Source: Gluconacetobacter takamatsuzukensis (GTDB lineage Bacteria; Pseudomonadota; Alphaproteobacteria; Acetobacterales; Acetobacteraceae). Taken from it: 64,000 nucleotides of DNA. The stretch is taken from NCBI RefSeq assembly GCF_014174275.1, contig NZ_JABEQK010000009.1:62001-126000 (forward strand), in the 5' to 3' direction. Position numbers and translations under genes: made by a program. A model generated the notes under the pieces. That model saw only the letters and a list, made by a program, of their open reading frames with translations. It had not been told where the DNA came from and did no database searches. The first letter of the stretch is position 1; each line of letters opens with the position of its first letter. Positions 34,427-41,388 of this stretch are shown piece after piece.

Positions 34427-35236
34427 TCAATCCAGAAGATCGGGTTCCTGGGCCACGATCCAGTCCCACAAAGGCTGGAACGAGAAATAGCCCCCCTGGT
34501 CGGTGCCGACCTGGCTCGCGGTCAGCCGCGCGATATCGGGCGCGATCGGCTTCAGCGGCCCGGCCGCCTGCGCCAGAAGCTGGGTGTGCGCCGCATTGTC
34601 CATGGCAATGAACCACCAGGCGGCGGCCTCGATGGTCGGCCCCACCGTCAGCAGCCCGTGATTCTGCAGGATCAGCGCCTTGCGGTTCCCCAGCGTCGCC
34701 GCCAGCCGCTCCCCCTCGCTATCCTCCAGCACCACCCCGCTGAACGGGTCGAACACCACATGATCCTCGTAGAAGGCGCAGGAATCCTGGGTGATCGGCA
34801 GCAATTCGGTGCCCAGCGCCGAAAACGCCTTGCCGTAGGTCGAATGGGTATGCGCCGCCGCCACCACATCGGGCCGCGCCCGGTGCAGGGCCGAATGGAT
34901 CGTGAAGCCGGCGGTATTGATCGGCCGGTCCCCGATCAGGATCGCCCCGTCATGATCCACCAGTTGCAGGTCCGACACCCGGACCTGCGAGAAATGGACC
35001 GCCAGCGGATTGATCCAGTACCGGTCTGGGAATTCCGGATCGCGCACCGTCACGTGCCCCGCCAGCCCCTGGTCGAACCCATAGCGCGCGAACAGCCGGA
35101 ACGTCGCGGCCAGGCGCTGCTTGCGATGCAGCCGCTCCTCCGCGAACGATGCGGCCGGCGCACGGGGTACCAGGCGGCGTTCCCGCGCCTGTGCCGAATC
35201 CTGCGCCCGCGCGGCGGGCGGCGTGATCGCATTCAT
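34427..35236 (-). CDS. class II aldolase/adducin-family protein
   Basis: A 269-residue protein of the class II (zinc) aldolase fold. Predicted metal ligands are His129 and His131 in AAAHTHSTYGKAF and His193 in LQNHGLLTVG. The N-terminal segment FARYGFDQGLAGHVTVRDPE matches the family. Could cleave or epimerise a hydroxyacid or sugar-phosphate skeleton left after C-S cleavage; no catalytic proof. GGGA lies 9 bases before ATG 35236. Sits 41 bases behind the FMN monooxygenase gene and 7 bases before the thiol dioxygenase gene in the same operon. Confidence 0.9.
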   Translation of the reverse strand: MNAITPPAARAQDSAQARERRLVPRAPAASFAEERLHRKQRLAATFRLFARYGFDQGLAGHVTVRDPEFPDRYWINPLAVHFSQVRVSDLQLVDHDGAILIGDRPINTAGFTIHSALHRARPDVVAAAHTHSTYGKAFSALGTELLPITQDSCAFYEDHVVFDPFSGVVLEDSEGERLAATLGNRKALILQNHGLLTVGPTIEAAAWWFIAMDNAAHTQLLAQAAGPLKPIAPDIARLTASQVGTDQGGYFSFQPLWDWIVAQEPDLLD

Positions 35237-35277
35237 GCCGATCGTCCCTTGTCCTTGAAAATATGCAATGCCCGCCG

Positions 35278-36366
35278 TCACGCCGCCTCGGTCCGCGCGC
35301 CCTCTTCGGCCGCAACCAGCGCGCGCACGCGCGGGATCAGGTCGCGGCCATAGATGTAGGCATCCAGCAGCGGATCGAAGCCACGGATCAGAAAGGTGCT
35401 GATCCCGATGCGGTAATAATCCAGCAGCGCCTCCGCCACCTGGTCGGGCGTGCCGACCAGCGCGGTCGAATTGCCCCGCGCCCCGGTCAGCGCCGCCAGA
35501 CCGGTCCACAGCCGCTTGTCCAGCCGCGTACCCTGCGCGGCGGCCGCCAGCAGCCGGCGCGACCCTTCGTTGGGGATCTCGGCGGGCCGCACGAAGCCGG
35601 TCCGGTCCTGCAACGCGCGCGCGGTCTCCAGAATGCTGTCCGCCCGCGCCCAGGCCGCCTCCTCGGTATCGGCCACGATCGGCCGCAGCGACAGCGAGAA
35701 GCGGGGCACGCGGCCATGCCGCGCCGCCGCCGCCCGCACCCGCGCCACGGTCTCGCTCACCTGCTCGTAGGTCTCGCCCCACAGCGCATAGACATCGGCA
35801 TGCTTGCCCGCCACCGCGATGGCCTCGTCCGAAGACCCGCCGAAATAGACCGGAATGCCGGAGGCACGATACGGATGCACCAGCGAGTGCGCGCCCCGCA
35901 CGTCGTAGAACGCCCCGGCGTAATCGAACGGCGCCTCGCTGGTCCATTCGCTGCGCACGATATCCAGATACTCGCTGGTCCGCGCATAGCGCTGGGCCTT
36001 GGTGGTATGGTCGCCGTCGGCCTGAAGCTCGACATCGCTGCCGCCGGTAATGACATGCAGCGCCACCCGCCCGCGCGTCAGGTGATCGAGCGTCGCCAAC
36101 TGGCGCGCGGCAATGGTGGGGGCATTGAAGCCCGGCCGATGCGCGATCAGCAGCCCCAGCTCCCGCGTGACCGAGGCCGCGTGCTGGGCCAGCAGGATGC
36201 TTTCGGGCGAATTGGAATGAAAGGCGATCAGGGTGCGGTCGAAGCCGCCATTCTCATGAATCTTCGCCGCCGCCTCGATATGGCCGAGGTCGATGACCGG
36301 GCCGGACGGCGGAATGGTCTCGGACTGGTTGCGGCTGCCGATATAGCCGATGAATTCCACGGACAT
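35278..36366 (-). CDS. FMN-dependent alkanesulfonate monooxygenase-like protein (SsuD/LLM class)
   Basis: A 362-residue bacterial-luciferase-like monooxygenase. Family features: FIGYIGSRNQSE at the N-terminus, GGFDRTLIAFHSNSPESILL, TRGRVALHVITGGSDVEL with the flavin-binding turn, GIPVYFGGSSDEAIAVAGKHADVYALWGE, and GISTFLIRGFDPLLDAYIYG. These match SsuD-type enzymes that use FMNH2 from a partner reductase to release sulfite from sulfonates. GGAGG precedes ATG 36366 by 7 bases. First gene of the four-gene operon, with a 17-bp palindrome 24 bases ahead of its start. The flavin reductase at 38.2 kb is a likely partner. Confidence 0.9.
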   Translation of the reverse strand: MSVEFIGYIGSRNQSETIPPSGPVIDLGHIEAAAKIHENGGFDRTLIAFHSNSPESILLAQHAASVTRELGLLIAHRPGFNAPTIAARQLATLDHLTRGRVALHVITGGSDVELQADGDHTTKAQRYARTSEYLDIVRSEWTSEAPFDYAGAFYDVRGAHSLVHPYRASGIPVYFGGSSDEAIAVAGKHADVYALWGETYEQVSETVARVRAAAARHGRVPRFSLSLRPIVADTEEAAWARADSILETARALQDRTGFVRPAEIPNEGSRRLLAAAAQGTRLDKRLWTGLAALTGARGNSTALVGTPDQVAEALLDYYRIGISTFLIRGFDPLLDAYIYGRDLIPRVRALVAAEEGARTEAA

Positions 36367-36389
36367 CCCTTGCCCTCCGACGCATATTC

Positions 36390-36406
36390 AACGATAATTA
36401 ATCGTT
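36390..36406. promoter_or_regulatory. 17-bp palindrome AACGA-N7-TCGTT, copy 1
   Basis: AACGATAATTAATCGTT has six-base perfect arms (AACGAT and ATCGTT) around AATTA. It lies 24 bases upstream of the FMN monooxygenase ATG. On the minus strand TTGATC (36420-36415) and TTATCG (36397-36392) with a 17-base gap could be the promoter, in which case the palindrome covers the -10. Shares its design with copies at 36474 and 39043. Confidence 0.55.
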
Positions 36407-36473
36407 CATTGATGGATCAACACCCTCACTTGCACTTGCGTCCGTGCGGAGAACAAGACAAAAATAATCATAT

Positions 36474-36490
36474 AACGATTTATGTTCGTT
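36474..36490. promoter_or_regulatory. 17-bp palindrome AACGA-N7-TCGTT, copy 2
   Basis: AACGATTTATGTTCGTT has five-base perfect arms with a 7-base centre. It lies 45 bases before the LysR start at 36535 in the same divergent, AT-rich gap (36367-36534) as copy 1, with centres 84 bases (eight helical turns) apart. That arrangement fits cooperative binding by a LysR tetramer. Proposed autoregulatory site. Confidence 0.5.
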
Positions 36491-36534
36491 AATATGGACG
36501 TCCAACCCGTCCCCATCGGTCCGGAGCCCCCGCC

Positions 36535-37428
36535 GTGTCACAATCGTCCACCCCCAGCCTCCCCCAGCGCATGGCCCGGAACGTCCCGACCGAGCTGCTG
36601 CGTTCGTTCGTGGCGATCGTCGAGGCCGGTTCCATGGCGCAGGCCACCGAGACGATCTTCCTCACCCAGTCGGCCCTCAGCCTCCAGATGAAGCGGCTGG
36701 AAGACGTGCTCCAGCAAAAGCTCTTCCGCCGCGACGGCAGGCGCCTGCTCCTCAGTGCCGCGGGCGAGGAACTGGTCGCCTACGCCCGGCAACTGCTCGC
36801 CCTCAACGACCGGATCGTCCAGACCCTGGGCCAGGACCAGGAGCACGATCCCATCACCATCGGCATGGTCCAGGATTTCGCCGACACGATCCTGCCCGAC
36901 GTGCTGTGCCGCTTCCGGCTGGAACATCCCCGCGCGCGGCTGATCATCCGCGTCGGCGGCTCGGCGGAACTGCTGGAGATGTTCGACCGCACCCGCCTCG
37001 ACCTGGTCCTGTGCCTCGGCCAGCACGGCGACCGGCCCGACGCGACATGGAAGATCGTGGGCGCCGACCCGATGGTCTGGTTCGGCGACCCGGCGAACAC
37101 CGAACGCAGCGAACTGCCGCTGGTTCTGCTCGAACCCCCCTGCCGCTTTCGCGATGCGGCATTGCGGGTGCTGGGCCAGGACCGGCGCGACTACCGCATC
37201 GTGCTGGAAACCCCGAACCTGCCCGCCATGCGCGCCGGGGTCCGCGGCGGCTTCGGCGTCAGCTGCCGCACACGCCGCTTCGCGATGTCGGAAGGCCTGC
37301 CGATCATCGCCCAGGGCGCGCTCCCCCCGGTGCCGGAAATCGAAACCATCCTGATCCGCCGCAACGGCCTGTCCGAAGTGGCGCAGGATCTGGGCGACCT
37401 CCTCGCCCAGGCCGCCAACGGTCGATGA
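36535..37428 (+). CDS. LysR-family regulator, proposed controller of the organosulfur genes
   Basis: A 297-residue LysR protein. Helix-turn-helix: FVAIVEAGSMAQATETIFLTQSALSLQMKRLE (core GSMAQATETIFLTQSALSLQ, about residues 32-51), wing FRRDGRRLLLSAAGEELV. The effector domain spans about 95-290 with DLVLCLGQHG and GGFGVSCRTRRF. GTG 36535 has GGAG nearby; ATG 36571 is an alternative start that keeps the domain. It is divergent from the FMN monooxygenase operon and followed by a peroxiredoxin and a flavin reductase. Repeated palindromes around it suggest it controls both directions and the leader-peptide operon at 39.1 kb. Confidence 0.9.
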   Translation: MSQSSTPSLPQRMARNVPTELLRSFVAIVEAGSMAQATETIFLTQSALSLQMKRLEDVLQQKLFRRDGRRLLLSAAGEELVAYARQLLALNDRIVQTLGQDQEHDPITIGMVQDFADTILPDVLCRFRLEHPRARLIIRVGGSAELLEMFDRTRLDLVLCLGQHGDRPDATWKIVGADPMVWFGDPANTERSELPLVLLEPPCRFRDAALRVLGQDRRDYRIVLETPNLPAMRAGVRGGFGVSCRTRRFAMSEGLPIIAQGALPPVPEIETILIRRNGLSEVAQDLGDLLAQAANGR

Positions 37429-37525
37429 GCGGTGCCAAGGTGATCCTTGAGGGAAACTCCTTAGTCGAAACAGTGCCCTCTCTCCCATAATCGGGCCCTC
37501 GACCTTATTCCGGGACGCCCCAAGC

Positions 37526-38239
37526 ATGAGTACAGAACAGACCGCCACCGCCCCGTCCCTGCGCGCGCGCTTCCAGGCCGTGGAAGACGAACGCAGGCGC
37601 TCCTGGAGCCCCGAGGCCCTGGCCATCAACCTCAACCAGCGCGCGCTGCTGGTGCGCGAGCACGGCACCCGGCCACACGTCGTCGCGGGCGACACCCTGC
37701 CCCCGACCACGCTCACGCGCACCGACAGGCAGCCGGTCACGCTCGACGCGCTGGTGGCCAACGGCCCCGCCGTTCTGGTCTTCTTCCGGTTCGCGACCTG
37801 TCCGGCCTGCAATATCGCGTTGCCCTACTACCGCGACACTTTGTGGCCGGCGCTGAAAGCCGCCGGCATCGCGCTGGCCGCCATCTCGCCGCAGCCGGTG
37901 GAAAAACTGGCCGAGATCACGACCCGGCAGGACCTCCCCTTCCCCATCCTCTCCGACCCCGGACTCGCCCTGTCCCGCGCCCTCGGCCTCACCTATGTCT
38001 TCGACACCCCGTCGCGCGAGGCCGCCCTGGCCAAGGGCGGCACCAGCGAGGCCCTGAACGGCACCGCGTCGTGGGAACTGCCCAAGCCGGCGGTCATCGT
38101 CATCACGCCGGGCCGCACGGTCCGCTATGCCGACATCTCGCCCGACTGGATGGACCGTACGGAAACCCCCGCCATCCTCTCCGCCCTCGGCCTGGACGCC
38201 CAGGGCCAGCCGGCAAAGGCCCAGCACCATGCCGCCTGA
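37526..38239 (+). CDS. peroxiredoxin-like AhpC/TSA-family protein
   Basis: A 237-residue thioredoxin-fold protein. The redox site is FFRFATCPACNIALPYY with Cys92 and Cys95 in a C-P-A-C arrangement, as in the AhpC/TSA-like group of peroxiredoxin-like proteins rather than classical one-Cys TxxC peroxiredoxins. An N-terminal helix-rich extension of about 50 residues precedes the fold. It may detoxify peroxide made by uncoupled flavin monooxygenases. CATAAT at about 37476 is a possible -10. Its end overlaps the flavin reductase start by 11 bases, so the two are cotranscribed. Confidence 0.85.
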   Translation: MSTEQTATAPSLRARFQAVEDERRRSWSPEALAINLNQRALLVREHGTRPHVVAGDTLPPTTLTRTDRQPVTLDALVANGPAVLVFFRFATCPACNIALPYYRDTLWPALKAAGIALAAISPQPVEKLAEITTRQDLPFPILSDPGLALSRALGLTYVFDTPSREAALAKGGTSEALNGTASWELPKPAVIVITPGRTVRYADISPDWMDRTETPAILSALGLDAQGQPAKAQHHAA

Positions 38240-38786
38240 CGCGCTGCTCGACCTCCGCCCCCCGCCGGTCACGCCCGACCTGTTCCGCGACGCGATGAGC
38301 CGCCTCGGCGCCCCGGTCACACTGGTCACGACCGACGGCGCGGCGGGCCGCCACGGGCTGACGGCCTCCGCCGTCACCAGCGTCAGCGACGCGCCGCCGA
38401 CGGTGCTGGTCTGCCTCAACCGCACCAACCGCTCCCACCAGGCGTTCCTCGCCAACGGCGTGGTCGGCCTCAGCCTGCTGTCCGGCGGGCACGAGGATCT
38501 GGCGGCCGCATTCGCCAGCAGCCGCCGCAGCACCGAGGAAAAATTCGCGGCCGGCACCTGGCATACCGATGCCACCGGCGCGCCGCTGTTCGGCGACGCG
38601 CTGGCAACGCTCGATTGCAGCATCGGCGCCATCCACGCCGCCGGCAGCCACGACGTGCTGTTCTGCACGGTCCGCGCCATCCGCCTCCATCCGCAAGGCG
38701 GCACCGGCCTGGCCTGGTTCGACCGCCGCTTCCACCATCTTCCACCCGCCCCGCAGACCGGGCCCACGCCATCGCGGCATCCCTGA
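38229..38786 (+). CDS. flavin reductase (HpaC/RutF-like FMN-binding split barrel)
   Basis: A 185-residue flavin:NAD(P)H reductase. Motifs: LGAPVTLVTTDGAAGRHGLTASAVTSVSDAPPTVLVCLN (key TASAVTSVSDAPP and VLVCLNRTN), FLANGVVGLSLLSGGHEDLAAAF, and LDCSIGAIHAAGSHDVLFCTV, the typical order for this family. Such enzymes supply FMNH2 to two-component monooxygenases; two LLM-type monooxygenases and an SfnC-like one lie nearby. ATG 38229 lies inside the end of the peroxiredoxin gene. Followed by a 326-base non-coding gap. Confidence 0.9.
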   Translation: MPPDALLDLRPPPVTPDLFRDAMSRLGAPVTLVTTDGAAGRHGLTASAVTSVSDAPPTVLVCLNRTNRSHQAFLANGVVGLSLLSGGHEDLAAAFASSRRSTEEKFAAGTWHTDATGAPLFGDALATLDCSIGAIHAAGSHDVLFCTVRAIRLHPQGGTGLAWFDRRFHHLPPAPQTGPTPSRHP

Positions 38787-39112
38787 CCCCAAGGGGCGCC
38801 CCACGCCCCACCTCAACGCGGCCAAGCGCCCATATCCACATATTTTATCGTATTATATGCCTCACGCCCCAACTCCGCCCACGAAGTCTATTTTTCATTA
38901 TTATACAACAAACTAACCAAATCACACACTCCAGTCAGGCACTATCCCACCCCGACCCGGTGCGCTGACACGCCCCCAAACCGGCCGCCGCCACCCGACT
39001 CCGCCCAATATGAACTATTTTTTGTCGTTTTATATTCCAAAGAACGACGATTGTTCGTTATATCTGTGCCCAGCATGATCCATGCGTCCAACAGGCACAG
39101 GGAACCCATCCG
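38787..39112. other. AT-rich regulatory gap before the leader-peptide operon
   Basis: No gene-sized frame on either strand with plausible codon use. The stretch 38830-38930 and 39005-39065 is strikingly AT-rich compared with flanking genes (for example ATTTTATCGTATTATATGCC). It carries the promoter and the third palindrome near its right end. No riboswitch or strong terminator hairpin was recognised. Confidence 0.6.
39035..39063 (+). promoter_or_regulatory. promoter with embedded 17-bp palindrome, copy 3
   Basis: TTCCAA (39035-39040), a 17-base gap and TTATAT (39058-39063) make a plausible promoter about 50 bases before the leader-peptide ATG. The gap is almost exactly filled by AACGACGATTGTTCGTT (39043-39059), the third AACGA-N7-TCGTT palindrome. 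Binding there would be expected to affect RNA polymerase directly. Confidence 0.5.
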
Positions 39113-39181
39113 ATGACCATCCTTCCCGCAAGCCCACCCACGCGCGCCCTGCACCGCGCGCGGGCCACGACCGGCGGCTAG
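39113..39181 (+). CDS. 22-residue leader peptide ahead of the ATP-grasp gene
   Basis: A 22-codon frame, MTILPASPPTRALHRARATT then GG and a TAG stop. AGGGA lies 9 bases before the ATG, a better ribosome site than the following gene has. The stop is 7 bases before the ATP-grasp ATG at 39189, so translation of the large gene may depend on this peptide. Inside the frame GCGCGC (39142-39147) and GCGCGC (39156-39161) can pair around an 8-base loop. Arg-rich leader peptides of this sort precede sulfur-assimilation genes in several bacteria, but this one lacks the cysteines of known cysteine-sensing leaders. It could also be a substrate of the ATP-grasp enzyme. Confidence 0.5.
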   Translation: MTILPASPPTRALHRARATTGG

Positions 39182-39188
39182 AAACAGG

Positions 39189-40298
39189 ATGGACGCCCTC
39201 CTCTCCGACCCGCCGCCCGCACCGGCCACCCCGGGCGACCGGGCCGACCGCACGGCCGACACCCTGTCGCCCAACGAGTTCCTGTCGCCGTGGATCGTCT
39301 ACGGCCCGCTGGTGCTGTTCTGGATTCTGCTCGGCCTGCGCTATCGGGATTTCGCCGCCGCGACACTGGCTAATCCCCATATCCCCGCCGGCGGCCTGTG
39401 CGGCGAAAGCAAGGGCGACATTCTCGACCAGGTGGGCCCGGCCGCGCGCGCCTGGATCGCGCCATGGCAGGTCTTCGCCACCGGCCAGGGCAGCGACCAC
39501 CGGGCCCTGGCGGCGATGGACCGGCTGGGCCTGAATTTTCCCGTCGTGCTCAAGCCCGATATCGGCTGCAAGGGCGCGGGCGTGCGCCTCATCGACGGGC
39601 CCAATGCCCTGCGGGCCACCCTCGACCTGTATCCGGCCCGGATCGCGGTCATGGTCCAGCATTTCATCCCCTACGAGGACGAAGCCGGCATCTTCTACTC
39701 CCGCATGCCGGGCGAGGCCCGGGGCCGCATCCTGTCCATGACGTTCAAGAGCGCCCCCGCCGTCACCGGCGACGGCATCTCGACCCTCCGCGCGCTGGTG
39801 CTGGCCCACCCCAGGGCCGGCAAGGTGCCGCACATCTACCTGCCCCGGCTGGCCGCCCGGCTGGACGAGGTCCCGGAGACCGGACGCAGGATTCCGCTGG
39901 TCTTCACCGGCAACCATTCCAAGGGCTCATCGTTCCGCGATGCCACGCACCTCGTCACCCCCGCGCTGACGCGCCGTATCGACGCCATCCTGCGCACCAT
40001 GCCCGATTTCCATCACGGCCGCGTGGATTTGCGCTTCGCCTCCGTCTCCAGCCTGCGCGAAGGCCGCGCCTTCCAGATCATCGAGATCAACGGAATCGGC
40101 TCCGAGCCCATCCATATGTGGGCCCCCGGCACCACGCTGGCCGACATGTACCGCATCCAGTTCCGCTTCTACGGCCGGGCTTTCCGGATCGGCAACCGGA
40201 TGAAGCGTCGCGGCCATCGCAGCCGGGGCGCCTTCGACATGCTGCGCCTGTGGCGGCGGCAATCCGCGCTGATCGCCCTCTATCCCCCCAGCCACTGA
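39189..40298 (+). CDS. membrane-anchored ATP-grasp domain protein
   Basis: A 369-residue protein with one hydrophobic segment (WIVYGPLVLFWILLGL, residues 35-50) and then an ATP-grasp ligase domain. ATP-binding lysine region: FPVVLKPDIGCKGAGVRLI (Lys122). The metal-binding end is FQIIEINGIGSEPIHMWAPG with Glu299 and Asn301; DLRFASV upstream gives further acidic residues. Such enzymes activate a carboxylate as acyl-phosphate and join it to an amine or thiol, as D-Ala-D-Ala ligase does. Its substrate is unknown. It has no good ribosome site of its own and follows the leader peptide by 7 bases; an alpha/beta hydrolase gene follows after 53 bases. Confidence 0.8.
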   Translation: MDALLSDPPPAPATPGDRADRTADTLSPNEFLSPWIVYGPLVLFWILLGLRYRDFAAATLANPHIPAGGLCGESKGDILDQVGPAARAWIAPWQVFATGQGSDHRALAAMDRLGLNFPVVLKPDIGCKGAGVRLIDGPNALRATLDLYPARIAVMVQHFIPYEDEAGIFYSRMPGEARGRILSMTFKSAPAVTGDGISTLRALVLAHPRAGKVPHIYLPRLAARLDEVPETGRRIPLVFTGNHSKGSSFRDATHLVTPALTRRIDAILRTMPDFHHGRVDLRFASVSSLREGRAFQIIEINGIGSEPIHMWAPGTTLADMYRIQFRFYGRAFRIGNRMKRRGHRSRGAFDMLRLWRRQSALIALYPPSH

Positions 40299-40351
40299 CG
40301 CCACCAGACCACCGAACGCCCCAAACGCCGCCGATACCGGAGTTCCCCGCA

Positions 40352-41095
40352 ATGCCCGCCACCGCCCCCGCACGCCACGACCGGCCCGGCCGCACCCACG
40401 CCCTCATCCCGTCGCTGGCCCCGCTCGCCCCGTTCGAGATCGTCATCGTCCCCGGCCTCTACGGCTCGGGTCCCGGCCATTGGCAATCCCGCTGGACCGG
40501 CCTGCTGCGCCGGCAGGGCATCACGGTCCGCCGGGTGGTGCAGCACGACTGGGCAAATCCCACCCCGCAGGCATGGAGCCAGGGCCTGCACCAGGCCATG
40601 CGCGCCTGCCGCCGCCCGGCCATCCTGGTCGCCCACAGTCTCGGCGCGGTGCTGGTGGCCCGTCAGGCCGGCACCCCCGCCTTACGCATGGTCGCCGGCG
40701 CCCTGCTGGTCGCCCCGGCCGATGTCGAACAGCATACGGGCCCCGATGCCGCCCGCGTCGCCGCTTTCGCCCCGCTACCCGTCACCCCCCTCCCCTTTCC
40801 CACCCTCCTGGTCGCCAGCCGCAACGACGAATGGCTGTCCACCCCCCGCGCCCAGACCCTGGCCACGCAATGGGGCGCCACCCCGATCGACGCCGGCCGC
40901 CTCGGGCATATCGGCAACACCTCCGGCGTCGGCCTCTGGCCCAACGGCCTGTCCGCCCTCCTCCACCTCGCGCGCAATCTCCAGATTCCTGAAGACGGCA
41001 TTCACACACATAAAAAAACGGAATCCCGCGGCCCAAACGGCTTCACGACACCCATTGCCGAGCGGACCGGAACAGCAGGACCCTTCCATAGCTGA
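40352..41095 (+). CDS. RBBP9/YdeN-family alpha/beta hydrolase
   Basis: A 247-residue serine hydrolase. The triad is visible: Ser96 in LVAHSLGAVLV, Asp159 in VASRNDEWLS and His186 in AGRLGHIGNTSG. PGLYGSGPGHWQSRW at 34-48 is the oxyanion/early motif of the RBBP9/YdeN group. Domain ends near HLARNLQ; the remaining 38 residues look like an unstructured extension. It may undo or process the product of the ATP-grasp gene just upstream, with which it is probably cotranscribed. The 293 bases after it up to the TonB receptor contain no gene that I can support. Confidence 0.85.
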   Translation: MPATAPARHDRPGRTHALIPSLAPLAPFEIVIVPGLYGSGPGHWQSRWTGLLRRQGITVRRVVQHDWANPTPQAWSQGLHQAMRACRRPAILVAHSLGAVLVARQAGTPALRMVAGALLVAPADVEQHTGPDAARVAAFAPLPVTPLPFPTLLVASRNDEWLSTPRAQTLATQWGATPIDAGRLGHIGNTSGVGLWPNGLSALLHLARNLQIPEDGIHTHKKTESRGPNGFTTPIAERTGTAGPFHS

Positions 41096-41388
41096 CGGAT
41101 ACCACCGGAACAGAACAATTCCCGTTCCCAAAACGATATATTGCCCAGATCGAGAACATCCGTCGGATTCCCGATCCGACTCGCACCCATGTCGCTCGCC
41201 ATGCAACCCCACATCGCCGGGCCGGCGTACTTGCCATCCGGCCACGGACAGCGCCCCAACCGCCTGTCGCGACAATCCAGATCGATGATTTCCCCTCATG
41301 AAACGAATTAAAAGACGGCGTTTGTCATCCCCTCTTCCTCTTCATATCAACGGTCTTCCCAAAAACACCAATACAGACCGGAAAAACG

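Noticed and set aside
39113-39181. Cysteine-sensing attenuator peptide
   Set aside because: Known cysteine-responsive leaders carry Cys codons near the stop; this peptide has none, so only the general leader idea is kept.
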